From positions 1 through 49,560 of the IMG/VR virus record IMGVR_UViG_3300006793_000053: a DNA stretch of 49,560 nt, one strand, 5' to 3'. The DNA is from a virus. The notes under the pieces were generated by a model, which saw only the letters and a program-made list of their open reading frames with translations, did not search any database and had not been told where the DNA came from. Below, piece by piece: positions 31,434 to 39,762 of this stretch (its first letter is position 1; each line of letters opens with the position of its first letter). Made by a program: the position numbers and the translations under genes.

Positions 31434-31738
31434 TATATTTCAAACACCGCCTCGTAGTAAATATCATCAGATGACTTAAACGGTATATGAACATCATTTG
31501 CTGTAATAGCGTGTAATTGTATTTCTGCTAGAGCCACTTTAATATTTTCTATAACTAGATTGTGTTTTCCCTGCTCTAAGTTCACCTGAATCTTCTCGTC
31601 TAAATAATTTCCATCTTGTTTTTTAGGCGTTACAGCTCTTTCACTAATAAGCAGACCGTCTAACCAGATACGAACAACTGGGGGTTTAAAATCCCATTCG
31701 CTATCGATATAAAAGTGTAGTTCTGTAAGTTCTGACAT
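31433..31738 (-). CDS. Beta-sandwich, possibly carbohydrate-binding
   Basis: A 101-aa all-beta protein: LHFYIDSEWDFKPPVVRIWL, DGLLISERAVTPKKQDGNYL, then EQGKHNLVIENIKVALAEIQ. The pattern resembles calcium-dependent carbohydrate-binding jelly rolls (CBM36/60-like), which is a structural guess. Similar patterns recur in the 33555-35016 genes. The ATG lies 11 nt after the -10 of a consensus promoter without a Shine-Dalgarno. Confidence 0.5.
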   Translation of the reverse strand: MSELTELHFYIDSEWDFKPPVVRIWLDGLLISERAVTPKKQDGNYLDEKIQVNLEQGKHNLVIENIKVALAEIQLHAITANDVHIPFKSSDDIYYEAVFEI

Positions 31739-31749
31739 ATAATGTATAT

Positions 31750-31778
31750 ATTATATATTCAAATTTGTTTTTTGTCAA
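31750..31778 (-). promoter_or_regulatory. Consensus sigma70 promoter
   Basis: Minus strand: -35 TTGACA (31773-31778), 17-nt spacer, -10 TATAAT (31750-31755). The predicted leader to the 31738 ATG is about 4-5 nt. It probably drives the 31738-30286 run and the dehydrogenase. Confidence 0.8.
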
Positions 31779-31781
31779 TGG

Positions 31782-32399
31782 TTATCTGGCATTTAATGCG
31801 GGAATGGCAATCTTTTCGATCCATGCGTCTCTGTCCATATCATGACTGCCTGGAGTGCCTAAACTATCAAAATCTACAGCATCAACAATACGATCTGCGT
31901 TTATGTTTGAGACGCTTTTTAGGGCTCTGCCTTTTAGCGTTGCTCGCATAATAGGATCTTGTGCTGGATCTTCGTCCCATATTGGATTGTCCGGATCTAT
32001 AGTAAGTCTTACAATAGATATTGGTGTTTGTTTATGGTCAAAACGCATCTTACTTGCCCAGTTAATAGCATCTTCTGGATTGTCAAATGCAAATACGCCA
32101 GCATCTTCGTTATAACGTGAACCGCCTGGACCTTTTACCCAGTTACTTGGATGGAACTGCTCTAAACCTTTCTTTTTAATGTTGTCTACATTCTTTGTGA
32201 AAGTAACGTGAAAAAGAAAGTCTGGTAAATCTGATAATCCTTCGTAAATATCTTTAACATACTCGGTATAAGATAGACTAGGCTGATAACCAATCTTATA
32301 TTTGTTTCCGCCTTTATGCTTCTTAGTGCCACTGTTATGGTTTTTAAGCAAAGAAGAACCTACGACTTGACTCATTTTCATATTAGTATTTATACTCAT
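31782..32399 (-). CDS. Possible ADP-ribosyltransferase-fold protein
   Basis: A 205-aa protein. [20 protein letters not shown] (residues 62-81) matches the H-x-T strand and KxGL start of ART-fold proteins (KptA, DarT, toxins). [20 protein letters not shown] (98-117) is like the second block, and [19 protein letters not shown] follows. Catalytic residues beyond the first His are unclear, so it may be a KptA-like or DarT-like relative or a structural fold only. The region is divergent to guaC. A TATAAATA box falls inside the first codons, so the real start may be at 32381 or 32375. Confidence 0.45.
   Translation of the reverse strand: MSINTNMKMSQVVGSSLLKNHNSGTKKHKGGNKYKIGYQPSLSYTEYVKDIYEGLSDLPDFLFHVTFTKNVDNIKKKGLEQFHPSNWVKGPGGSRYNEDAGVFAFDNPEDAINWASKMRFDHKQTPISIVRLTIDPDNPIWDEDPAQDPIMRATLKGRALKSVSNINADRIVDAVDFDSLGTPGSHDMDRDAWIEKIAIPALNAR
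32387..32394 (-). promoter_or_regulatory. Late-promoter-like box TATAAATA
   Basis: Exact TATAAATA on the minus strand, placed 6 nt before the internal ATG at 32381. If used, the message would be leaderless and the protein six residues shorter than the longest frame. Confidence 0.4.
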
Positions 32400-32406
32400 A
32401 ATACTA

Positions 32407-32435
32407 TTGACTTATTTTACGATAGCATATATAAT
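32407..32435 (+). promoter_or_regulatory. Sigma70-like promoter of guaC
   Basis: Plus strand: -35 TTGACT (32407-32412), 17-nt spacer, -10 TATAAT (32430-32435). The guaC ATG begins 7 nt later (32443), about where transcription would start. Confidence 0.8.
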
Positions 32436-32442
32436 ATATGTT

Positions 32443-33558
32443 ATGAGAATTGAAACAGATGTTAAGTTAGATTTTAAAGATGTGCTTATTCGTCCCAAGC
32501 GTTCAACGCTAGGATCCCGCAAAGAAGTAAGTTTAAACAGAGAGTTTAGATACAGAAACAGTGATTGGAGGTATAGTACTATTCCAATTATGGCATCCAA
32601 TATGGATGGCGTTGGTACGTTTACTATGGCCGACAAACTTACAGAGTTAAACTTGTTTACGTGTCTTGTAAAAACTTATAATACAAAAGAACTTATTGAT
32701 TACTTTAAAGACGCACATTATAAAAAACTTAATACTGTAGCGATGAGTATTGGAATTACGGATAGTGATTTTGAAAAGTGGCGTGAAGTTAAAAAAAATA
32801 CAGAAGTGCGTTATGTGTGCATTGACGTAGCAAACGGATATTCAGAACGCTTTAGTGAGTTTGTAAAGAAGTTTCGAGATGAATATCCACGCACAACAAT
32901 TATTGCCGGCAACGTAGTGACCGGAGAAATGGCAGAGGAGTTAATATTAAATGGTGCGGATATCGTTAAAGTTGGAATCGGTCCTGGTAGCGTATGTACT
33001 ACTAGGCTCCAAACTGGGGTTGGCTATCCTCAGTTGTCTGCTGTTATTGAATGTGCAGACGCGGCTCATGGGCTTGTTGGGCATATTATTGCTGATGGGG
33101 GATGTACTAACCCTGGTGATATTGCGAAGGCGTTCGCAGGAGGTGCTGACTTTGTGATGCTTGGTGGTATGCTTGCTGGACACGATGAAGGAGAAGGCAA
33201 TATTATTACCAAGCAATACGCAACGAATGAACTCTCTAGTAAGAGCAGGCTGGTAGGCAGTCAATTGTTCGTCACAGAAGAAAAAAAGTTTGTACAGTTT
33301 TATGGTATGAGTAGCACTGCCGCTAATAAAAAACACTTTGGTGGATTAAAAGAATACAGATCTTCTGAAGGAAGGGAAGTACTAGTTCCGTATCGTGGTG
33401 CGGTTGCTAATACAATTCAAGATATTTTAGGTGGAGTGAGAAGTACATGTACTTACGCTGGTGCTAACAAACTTAAACAGTTATCTAAATGTACCACCTT
33501 TGTACGTTGCACACAAACACATAACGGAATATACGAAAAGAATACTATTGGCAATTAA
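32443..33558 (+). CDS. guaC: GMP reductase (GuaC)
   Basis: Reduces GMP to IMP and ammonia with NADPH. The 371-aa protein starts [20 protein letters not shown], nearly identical to the E. coli GuaC start, which fixes the ATG at 32443 rather than the upstream [27 protein letters not shown] and the catalytic loop [12 protein letters not shown] with Cys185 are present. About 20 extra residues ([20 protein letters not shown]) lie in the region that follows [12 protein letters not shown]. It is the only plus-strand gene in the window. Its 3' end overlaps the convergent gene by 4 nt and there is no terminator, so antisense RNA is expected. Leaderless by promoter position. Confidence 0.94.
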   Translation: MRIETDVKLDFKDVLIRPKRSTLGSRKEVSLNREFRYRNSDWRYSTIPIMASNMDGVGTFTMADKLTELNLFTCLVKTYNTKELIDYFKDAHYKKLNTVAMSIGITDSDFEKWREVKKNTEVRYVCIDVANGYSERFSEFVKKFRDEYPRTTIIAGNVVTGEMAEELILNGADIVKVGIGPGSVCTTRLQTGVGYPQLSAVIECADAAHGLVGHIIADGGCTNPGDIAKAFAGGADFVMLGGMLAGHDEGEGNIITKQYATNELSSKSRLVGSQLFVTEEKKFVQFYGMSSTAANKKHFGGLKEYRSSEGREVLVPYRGAVANTIQDILGGVRSTCTYAGANKLKQLSKCTTFVRCTQTHNGIYEKNTIGN

Positions 33559-34421
33559 GCAAGATCATTGCCAAAAATATTATCTGTGATCCACCCATAG
33601 AGTGGAGTTTTAAATGCTAGTTCCCATATTCCGTTTTGGCTTAAACAAGAACTATTCGGTATGTGATGAATTAGTTTGCTTTTATGAATGTGTTCCGACA
33701 CATTTTCTATTAATACATTATCAACGCCGTTGTATGTAAATTTAGGAATGTAAACCTCACCTTCTACAAAAAGATTTTTATTGTTTGCATGTTTGGCTAT
33801 AAAATAAAGATTATCAGTAGTATCATAATATAACTTATTACCTTTAATAACATAACCATCATCAGTTATTAAGCAACCGTTGAATTCAGTATATTCTTCT
33901 GTCTTGTTATTAAACACTTTTGGGTTGTTGCCCACTACTTTGTCATGTCTGTAATTTAAAAGTCTATAGTTTTTATTACTATTGTTAACCTCATGCGGGA
34001 ATATATCTACAGAGAAATTGTCATTGTTTAATTGTTCAAAGATATAATTGATATTTTGCGTACAATCTAAATATGTATGCCCTCTACGATGTATTAAATC
34101 ACAGATGTCCACTTCACATAAACTAACATGATCTATATCAATACCAAATGGTCCCTCATCATAATCACATGAGTGATCAGCACCAAGATGTTCGATAACC
34201 AAAGTATATTCATTCTCTATGGTATCTTCTATATCAACAGTTGACTTAAAATGATAACCTTTTTCCGGAATTCCAGTTTGAACATCATGTTCGATAAGAG
34301 TGTTATACATCATATCGCCATTTGGTATATTACCGTAGCGATCAATGATGTAAAATTTCCAGGTTGGAATTTTTTTAGAAGTGCAATTGTAAGTTACACC
34401 AATTGACAATGTGAATGGCAT
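33555..34421 (-). CDS. Large beta-rich hypothetical protein
   Basis: A 288-aa, Asn/Asp/Tyr-rich protein, mostly beta. The N-terminal half ([39 protein letters not shown]) looks like the beta-sandwich in the 34423-35016 neighbour. The C-terminal half ends with [19 protein letters not shown] and [18 protein letters not shown], similar to the neighbour's YSIEFKCPFYLWLLEELLQ end. A virion attachment role is plausible. It converges on guaC. Confidence 0.5.
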   Translation of the reverse strand: MPFTLSIGVTYNCTSKKIPTWKFYIIDRYGNIPNGDMMYNTLIEHDVQTGIPEKGYHFKSTVDIEDTIENEYTLVIEHLGADHSCDYDEGPFGIDIDHVSLCEVDICDLIHRRGHTYLDCTQNINYIFEQLNNDNFSVDIFPHEVNNSNKNYRLLNYRHDKVVGNNPKVFNNKTEEYTEFNGCLITDDGYVIKGNKLYYDTTDNLYFIAKHANNKNLFVEGEVYIPKFTYNGVDNVLIENVSEHIHKSKLIHHIPNSSCLSQNGIWELAFKTPLYGWITDNIFGNDLA

Positions 34422-34422
34422 G

Positions 34423-35016
34423 TTATTGTAAAAGTTCTTCTAAAAGCCAAAGATAAAACGGACATTTAAATTCAATACTATAATTACTTTTATGAACATT
34501 TAAATATGTAGTAGACGAAGTCCATATACATTTTCCGTCTATTACAGCAATCTCATTCATCATATCATTATTTCTAAGATATTCTATAAATCCGTCTGTT
34601 TCTATTTCAGATTCAGGACATATTTCTGCTACTGTTACACCGTTATCCCACAATACAGATTCAATTGAAATTTCATCAATTTCAATGTCGACAATATAAA
34701 AACCATAATCTTCCTTGCCGCCAGTAAAACGATTAGTTTTAAGTAGATCCCAAACATCTTGCATATCAGACTCGTATATAACTTTTATAGTATGGATGTC
34801 TTCCTTATCATCGTCTACTTCGATGTCATATTCTTTAATGGATATCTTTTTTCCGTCTTGCCAGACTGTTGTGTGATTTGAAGGATTGTCTAATTCAACG
34901 TTTTCTTCTAATACCGTGTCGTTTAGCATTATAGTGCAACGCGGAAATGGTAATTTTCCGTTTAAATCGTCAGTTAGTTTGAAGTATATTTTAAGTGGGA
35001 TTGTTTCTAAACTCAT
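34423..35016 (-). CDS. Beta-rich protein, paralogue of its neighbours
   Basis: A 197-aa, acidic, beta-strand-rich protein: PLKIYFKLTDDLNGKLPFPR, CTIMLNDTVLEENVELD, then YDIEVDDDKEDIHTIKVIYE and DIEIDEISIESVLWDNGVTV. A Ca-binding jelly roll is suggested by the Asp-rich loops. The C-terminal KCPFYLWLLEELLQ resembles the end of the next protein. It is preceded by a CATAAATA late-like box, as expected for a virion gene. Confidence 0.5.
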   Translation of the reverse strand: MSLETIPLKIYFKLTDDLNGKLPFPRCTIMLNDTVLEENVELDNPSNHTTVWQDGKKISIKEYDIEVDDDKEDIHTIKVIYESDMQDVWDLLKTNRFTGGKEDYGFYIVDIEIDEISIESVLWDNGVTVAEICPESEIETDGFIEYLRNNDMMNEIAVIDGKCIWTSSTTYLNVHKSNYSIEFKCPFYLWLLEELLQ

Positions 35017-35037
35017 TGTATTATACGTGCTATTGAT

Positions 35038-35045
35038 TATTTATG
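35038..35045 (-). promoter_or_regulatory. Late-promoter-like box CATAAATA
   Basis: The minus strand reads CATAAATA, 22 nt before the ATG at 35016. It is one mismatch from TATAAATA, and no -35 box is obvious. It lies just after the terminator at 35068-35100. Confidence 0.5.
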
Positions 35046-35067
35046 AGTATACGGATACTTACTCAAA

Positions 35068-35100
35068 AAAAAAGACATAGCTTGTGACTATGTCTTTTTT
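35068..35100 (-). terminator. Strong symmetrical terminator
   Basis: A 13-bp stem AAAAAAGACATAG (35068-35080) / CTATGTCTTTTTT (35088-35100) with a 7-nt loop and A/T runs on both flanks. It works for the 35119-35661 gene on the minus strand; by symmetry it could also stop plus-strand transcripts. Confidence 0.85.
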
Positions 35101-35118
35101 GTGGTGTAAAATTATTAA

Positions 35119-35661
35119 TTATTCACCAATGCCTAGACCATCATACCATTCGTTAAAGTTGCCTGCGTATGCAAGAACAACAACACTACCTAGTTTTACT
35201 AGTCCGCCATCTTCCCATGGATTTGCTGTGTAATATTGCTGTGAACCACCGCCAATATTCAAATCTGTAGTAACAGTTCCGGAACTCGTAATTGTGCCGT
35301 CAGCAATGTTAGCTGCCGCATCTGCTGTTAAAGGATTATATATTGTAACAGCATGACTTAAAAAATTATTAGTTTCATCATGTGAAACGTCGTCAACAAT
35401 AATATTGTCAAGTTCTCCGTCCGGATTTAAATTCTCATCTTCGCCGCCAGAGTGGCAAATTTCAAATTTATATGTGTGTGGTCCTGAACCAGCACTGTCG
35501 TCATTAATTGATGTTATTGCTACAGATAATGGATTTGAATCAGGTTGTACTTCATTTACACCCAACTCGCCTTGGATAAGAACGTCATCTTTGTATACTT
35601 TGATGGCGTAATCTTCTGTAGAGGATTCATATTTTTTAAAATTAAAAGCAATCGTGCTCAT
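35119..35661 (-). CDS. Virion structural-type beta protein
   Basis: A 180-aa, Gly/Ser/Thr/Asp-rich, beta protein (AIKVYKDDVLIQGELGVNEV; NPLSVAITSINDDSAGSGPH; ADGTITSSGTVTTDLNIGGG) with a Trp/Tyr-rich end FNEWYDGLGIGE. Composition fits a phage decoration or fibre protein. It has a GATAAATA late-like box and its own terminator, so it is a monocistronic late gene, perhaps abundant. Confidence 0.6.
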   Translation of the reverse strand: MSTIAFNFKKYESSTEDYAIKVYKDDVLIQGELGVNEVQPDSNPLSVAITSINDDSAGSGPHTYKFEICHSGGEDENLNPDGELDNIIVDDVSHDETNNFLSHAVTIYNPLTADAAANIADGTITSSGTVTTDLNIGGGSQQYYTANPWEDGGLVKLGSVVVLAYAGNFNEWYDGLGIGE

Positions 35662-35718
35662 GATTATTTTCCTATTGTTTTCGCGAAAACCAATTCTGAG
35701 TAAACTGGCTATAAGTAA

Positions 35719-35726
35719 TATTTATC
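35719..35726 (-). promoter_or_regulatory. Late-promoter-like box GATAAATA
   Basis: The minus strand reads GATAAATA, 58 nt before the ATG at 35661, overlapping the glycosyltransferase stop. No -35 is obvious. Confidence 0.5.
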
Positions 35727-36388
35727 TAAATCTTAGATAATAATGTATGGTCGCCATTGAAATGCCAAAAACCAGTGTGTTGCAGATCTATAGACTTATC
35801 TACCCACACTTTAAGTCCTGCGTGTTGAACACTTCTGCAAAAACTATAGTCTTCTGTTAAATATTGACCTGTTTTGTCCACAGTACAGTTAAAAAAGTCG
35901 TATTGGAAGTCTGTTTCGTCGCCTAATCCAATGTCATCATGATACTTAGTAGCACCTGCTTCAATGAGTTTCTCAAATACTTCGCGTTTAATAAGCATAA
36001 AGCCTGTGCCGGCACTGTCTGCTTCTACTAAATCTTCTCTACGCTCACCATCCTTTTTAATATTTACTACATACTTGGGTGGAATAATCTTTTGAGGATA
36101 TACACCACACGCGACATCAACATCGTGTGTTACTAACTTAACCACATCCTCTGGTGTCCAACCAATGTCTGCGTCTACAAACATTAGATGACTGCCGTTA
36201 CCCATAAGAAATTTAGCGGCGCAACTATTACGCCCACGATTAATATTGCTTTCATTGCTTAGTGTGTCTATTTGGAATGCTAATTTATTCTGCATACCAA
36301 ACACGGTCCATTTAATATAACTTTGGAAGCATGACTCGCTTATTTGACCACCATAACAAGGCGTACAAAAGTGTATATTGATATTCAT
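35726..36388 (-). CDS. GT-A-type glycosyltransferase
   Basis: A 220-aa protein of the GT-A fold. MNINIHFCTPCYGGQISESC is the nucleotide-binding start. FVDADIGWTPEDV (about 70-82) contains the DXD metal motif. AGTGFMLIKREVFEKLIEAG is the acceptor loop, and EDYSFCRSVQHAGLKVWVDK with QHTGFW carries the ED/His end typical of this type. It would transfer a sugar to a phage or host acceptor; donor is unknown. No start overlap; preceded by about 50 nt of sequence with no clear promoter. Confidence 0.75.
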   Translation of the reverse strand: MNINIHFCTPCYGGQISESCFQSYIKWTVFGMQNKLAFQIDTLSNESNINRGRNSCAAKFLMGNGSHLMFVDADIGWTPEDVVKLVTHDVDVACGVYPQKIIPPKYVVNIKKDGERREDLVEADSAGTGFMLIKREVFEKLIEAGATKYHDDIGLGDETDFQYDFFNCTVDKTGQYLTEDYSFCRSVQHAGLKVWVDKSIDLQHTGFWHFNGDHTLLSKI

Positions 36389-36440
36389 ATTACGTATAAT
36401 TCTACATTAATGGTATGCTGTACTCATATAACGTGTACGT

Positions 36441-36713
36441 TCATTTTAGTGTTATTTCTACAACGAGATCCTTGTCGCCTTTAATTATTCTATGATGGCG
36501 ATTTTTCGGTATTACATAAAGATTACCGTGCTCTAACACAACAGGAAGTTGATTGTCTAACTGTAACTTCCAGTTAGATCCTTGTAATACACGAACTTCG
36601 CGTTCTTCACGATCACGATGCCAGCATAGTTCTTCGCTGTCTGTGTCGTGTTTGAAAGTTCTGTGTATTGTGTACGGATTTGTATATTTTTGATTGTATG
36701 GTTTTACCACCAC
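36441..36713 (-). CDS. Small cupin-fold protein
   Basis: A 90-aa cupin-like protein conserved in marine T4-like phages. WHRDREEREVRVLQGSNWKL (about 31-50) and LEHGNLYVIPKNRHHRIIKG (about 60-79) match the two cupin motifs, with His and Glu/Arg replacing some metal ligands. LVVEITLK is the closing strand. The start overlaps the 461-aa gene by 10 nt. It may be a sugar-binding or structural accessory; no enzyme activity is clear. Confidence 0.6.
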   Translation of the reverse strand: MVVKPYNQKYTNPYTIHRTFKHDTDSEELCWHRDREEREVRVLQGSNWKLQLDNQLPVVLEHGNLYVIPKNRHHRIIKGDKDLVVEITLK

Positions 36714-38089
36714 TGTCCACCTTTAATACCTAGTGACTTATATCTTGGTAGTCTGCAACTCCAATAACTTGCTGTAGTTTTGTCGTTGCGATTTTTGCAA
36801 TCATGTCTTGCTACAAAGTTACGAACGCGGTCAGGGTCGTCTGTTTTCACACTCATGCCTTTTGCACCAAAAGAAACTTTTTTAATATTGCCAGTCTTTG
36901 GATTTCTAACGTATACATAAAACTTTTTAGAACCGCCTCTTTTTGGCTTATTAAGTTCTACATTTTTACCGCGATAATCTGCTTCACTTAGTGATTTGTT
37001 CTTTTCATAACAATCACAATGTTTGCACTCTGGCCCACATTTACATTCTGTAACAGGCACACCGCAACATTCTGTTGAACACATTTCAACTGCTTCTTGA
37101 ACAGACTCCATAGCATTACCTGCTTCTAGTTCTGCTCTCCAGTTTTCTTCAAACTCTTTGGCGGCGGCTTTACGATCTTGTACGCTAAACGCATAACCAA
37201 ATTCTTGTGCGTAACTTTTGGCCGCGGCAGTTGCCCAGTACAACCATAACTTAGCGGCAAGTTCGGAATCATATACACCTTTCCTCCACTTGCGTGTTAA
37301 GTTCTTCATGATTGATTCCTTTTGAGGATATAAAGAGCCGGTGTTGTCTGCGTAAAGGACTAGTTCGCGAACTGCGTCTTCATCTTCGACCGATTCGCGA
37401 GTATATCTTGTTTTAATATCTTTTGGAACTTCTGATTCAAAACGAGGCATTCTCCATAATACGCCGCGAGTTGCTTTTCCCTCATCATCAAATGTTATAC
37501 CATGTTTTTGCTTAAAGGTTTTAAACAATGCACCATATTTTTTAAGGTGATCTGGATTAACCCTAGGAATTGGGTTGGCTAGTAGAAAGGTCCAATGATT
37601 TTTACGTGCAGTTTCATGTATAATAGGAGCTACACTGACTCCTTCGTATGTGTGAAAAAATTCAAGAAATTCTTTTAACATTCCGGCTACCTTTGTTTCT
37701 TCCGGAGTGTATGTGGGTGCAAATAACTTATGTTGACGTTTTGCATCTGCCGCATCTAACTGCGGTGATCTAATAAACTTGCCAGAGCGGTTTTTAAGAA
37801 GATCATCTTCATCTTCATCTTCTTCTGCGATTTCAATAGGAACATCTAACGAAAAAGTTTCACCTTCTACAACAATACATTGGCCAATGTCGGTCTCTAA
37901 TAGTTCTTGATCTTGCCAATCAAGTTCAATTTTGCCTTCATTATATAACTGTCTTACTTGGCTGTAAAACTCTGTAAATGCTTTTGACCCGGGGCGAAAC
38001 AAACATTCCGTAAATGGAATACCGCGTTCGATATGTTCTTGTATTGTTTTACTTACTGTGGAATGTAGTGAAAATTCTTTTATTCGCAT
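36704..38089 (-). CDS. Large conserved phage protein, Cys-rich middle
   Basis: A 461-aa multi-part protein. The N-terminus MRIKEFSLHSTVSKTIQEHI is common to phage head/tail-associated genes, and an acidic linker EEDEDEDD follows near 90. Residues 280-330 are a helical region. A Cys cluster (CSTECCGVPVTECKCGPECK, then HCDCY) near residues 348-372 is probably metal-binding. The C-terminal ~70 residues (FYVYVRNPKTGNIKKVSFGA, then ARHDCKNRNDKTTASYWSCR) form a domain recurrent in phage proteins. Function unknown. It is preceded by a CATAAATA late-like box. Confidence 0.65.
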   Translation of the reverse strand: MRIKEFSLHSTVSKTIQEHIERGIPFTECLFRPGSKAFTEFYSQVRQLYNEGKIELDWQDQELLETDIGQCIVVEGETFSLDVPIEIAEEDEDEDDLLKNRSGKFIRSPQLDAADAKRQHKLFAPTYTPEETKVAGMLKEFLEFFHTYEGVSVAPIIHETARKNHWTFLLANPIPRVNPDHLKKYGALFKTFKQKHGITFDDEGKATRGVLWRMPRFESEVPKDIKTRYTRESVEDEDAVRELVLYADNTGSLYPQKESIMKNLTRKWRKGVYDSELAAKLWLYWATAAAKSYAQEFGYAFSVQDRKAAAKEFEENWRAELEAGNAMESVQEAVEMCSTECCGVPVTECKCGPECKHCDCYEKNKSLSEADYRGKNVELNKPKRGGSKKFYVYVRNPKTGNIKKVSFGAKGMSVKTDDPDRVRNFVARHDCKNRNDKTTASYWSCRLPRYKSLGIKGGQWW

Positions 38090-38107
38090 GGCATAAATCC
38101 TTTTATG

Positions 38108-38115
38108 TATTTATG
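38108..38115 (-). promoter_or_regulatory. Late-promoter-like box CATAAATA
   Basis: The minus strand reads CATAAATA, 19 nt before the ATG at 38089, followed by an AAAGGA Shine-Dalgarno. One mismatch from the T4 late consensus. Confidence 0.5.
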
Positions 38116-38129
38116 CTTCTATATAAATT

Positions 38130-39017
38130 TTAAAAGATAATATCACCACTGGTACATTTGATTCTGTTAACTGTTGTCTCTTTAGCACCGTTGAATTTCC
38201 CCACTCCGTGCGACTTAACGTATGCGGTAATAGTCATCTTATCGCCGACATCAGGTAATGTTAGGGTGTGATAACCTGCAAAGAACTTTACAATGTTTCC
38301 GTTCTCGTCCTTGGTTGTAATCATATATGAATCATGTTTGGATAGATATCGTTTAGAAATAACACTAAGATTAAACGAGCATCGTTTGCCTACAGTGCCA
38401 ACATATTCACTAGTTTCAGACAACTTTCGTTCATATGCGGCTTGTTTATTCCATGTCACATTAGAGAAGTATGTTTTTGGTAGCGCGGCAACTAATCCCA
38501 ACTCCGTGCTGTCCATTGTCTTAGTGCTAATTAGTTTATACACCTTTTCATCAAACTCACTGAGAGTTCCCGCTATATGTTTAAATAACAACCCTTGGAA
38601 ATGATTGACCATTGCTTCTGCCAGCGCACTATCTTCTTCTTTGATATGTTTGCTTTTATCATCACCTTTAAGAATATCAAACAAAGAAAAAATTATATGA
38701 TCTCTGTTTGCCAGTGTTAGTACAGCTTCGGTGACATGAACTGGTACGCCGTTGTCATCAGTCACTACTTGACTATGATCTAAATTTACGTATGACATAT
38801 ATGCGTCATTACTCTTAATATGGCTCATACCGTTTTTACGATATGCGGCACACGATAACTCAATACAAAGTCTGGTGTCTAAGAATCGCTTTTTACTTCG
38901 AAGATCCTTGTAAATTTTATAAGCCACTACTGGATTTTTAGTGCTTGATCCTTTAATTCTTTGGTTCATTTTAGTGACGTCCGCTCTTTGGTAAACACTA
39001 TACTCTCCTCGGGACAC
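38130..39017 (-). CDS. Hypothetical protein with OB-like C-terminus
   Basis: A 295-aa protein. The N-terminal ~80 residues are basic and helical. A central acidic helical part follows (KHIKEEDSALAEAMVNHFQG). The C-terminal ~90 residues (HDSYMITTKDENGNIVKFFA, then LTLPDVGDKMTITAYVKSHG) have the strand rhythm of an OB-fold, suggesting nucleic-acid binding. It overlaps the 75-aa gene by 20 nt. Not recognised by family. Confidence 0.5.
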   Translation of the reverse strand: MSRGEYSVYQRADVTKMNQRIKGSSTKNPVVAYKIYKDLRSKKRFLDTRLCIELSCAAYRKNGMSHIKSNDAYMSYVNLDHSQVVTDDNGVPVHVTEAVLTLANRDHIIFSLFDILKGDDKSKHIKEEDSALAEAMVNHFQGLLFKHIAGTLSEFDEKVYKLISTKTMDSTELGLVAALPKTYFSNVTWNKQAAYERKLSETSEYVGTVGKRCSFNLSVISKRYLSKHDSYMITTKDENGNIVKFFAGYHTLTLPDVGDKMTITAYVKSHGVGKFNGAKETTVNRIKCTSGDIIF

Positions 39018-39225
39018 CGTAACGGCCGTCTAATGTAAAAATGTATCTCCGCCCATTTACACCATAAGAGGCAGTCATACGAATTGGTGTATCGAATCCA
39101 GAGGTTTCTTTTTGGGTGTTAAAAATATGAAGGGCGTCCATTAAAGAATCCTCATATACTTTGGTCTCTCGAGGACTGCCAGCGATGTTGCGATACTGTA
39201 TTGTCCAATAATCTTTCTTATTCAT
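38998..39225 (-). CDS. Hypothetical protein
   Basis: A 75-aa mixed protein (DYWTIQYRNIAGSPRETKVY; YGVNGRRYIFTLDGRYGV) with a beta-hairpin-like end. It starts 11 nt after the stop of the 48-aa gene. Shares a 20-nt overlap with the OB-like gene; no family recognised. Confidence 0.5.
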   Translation of the reverse strand: MNKKDYWTIQYRNIAGSPRETKVYEDSLMDALHIFNTQKETSGFDTPIRMTASYGVNGRRYIFTLDGRYGVPRRV

Positions 39226-39236
39226 TATTATGCTCC

Positions 39237-39383
39237 TTAAAGTGATTTGATAAGTTCATTAACTTCGTCTTGAATAAATGGTTCGGCTTCAACAGCCCAC
39301 AAAACAAAGTTAATCTTGTCATGAGATACTTCTTCGTTACATGCCTCAATTAACTTCTTTGCTAATTCTTCTACCTTAACCAT
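39237..39383 (-). CDS. Small acidic helical protein (48 aa)
   Basis: 48 codons, beginning MVKVEELAKKLIEACNEEV and ending DEVNELIKSL; helical and acidic. It overlaps the upstream 87-aa gene by 8 nt and fills an otherwise empty stretch, in the same direction. Confidence 0.5.
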   Translation of the reverse strand: MVKVEELAKKLIEACNEEVSHDKINFVLWAVEAEPFIQDEVNELIKSL

Positions 39384-39639
39384 TTAAGTCATACTCCCAG
39401 TTCTTTTTAGTATACCATTTCTCTACTACAGGCAATCCGAATTCGTCTTCGTCTACGGAAATGTAAACGACAGTCTTTTTGACATTGGCGTAGCGGTATC
39501 CATCGTCTACCCAAACCTTATGGGCAAACTCTTTACAAAAGTCAAAGTCGTCGTCGTTGACGGAGTATTCGAAATAGTTGCCTTCTTCCTTTTCAATGAA
39601 GCAACCAATTGGATCTTTGGTAAATTTGTAGTATGCCAT
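39376..39639 (-). CDS. Hypothetical acidic protein
   Basis: An 87-aa acidic, aromatic-rich protein (YKFTKDPIGCFIEKEEGNYF; VYISVDEDEFGLPVVEKWYT). First gene after promoter cassette copy 5, so it may be an early gene. Function unknown. Confidence 0.55.
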   Translation of the reverse strand: MAYYKFTKDPIGCFIEKEEGNYFEYSVNDDDFDFCKEFAHKVWVDDGYRYANVKKTVVYISVDEDEFGLPVVEKWYTKKNWEYDLNG

Positions 39640-39671
39640 TTATCTTCCCTATTTCTTTAGCGTATATATAC

Positions 39672-39726
39672 ATTATACAGTATTTGACTAAAAAGTCACG
39701 AAAAAAAGTAACGTAAGTGTTTGATT
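39672..39726 (-). promoter_or_regulatory. Promoter cassette, copy 5 of 5
   Basis: Minus strand: element AATCAAACACTTA (39714-39726), T-run, -35 GTGACT (39694-39699), 16-nt spacer, -10 TATAAT (39672-39677), then GTATATATACGCTAAAG as in copy 3. It drives 39639 and the small genes downstream. Confidence 0.75.
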
Positions 39727-39762
39727 TTAAAGGAAAATAAAAAATTTAATAAATTTTAATGC

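Noticed and set aside
32407-32442. GuaC start at the TTG at 32407
   Set aside because: These bases are the -35 and -10 boxes of the guaC promoter, and homology to E. coli GuaC begins at the ATG at 32443.
35017-35025. TATAAT at 35020-35025 as the promoter of the 34423-35016 gene
   Set aside because: It lies only 3 nt before the start codon and has no -35; the CATAAATA box at 35038-35045 fits better.
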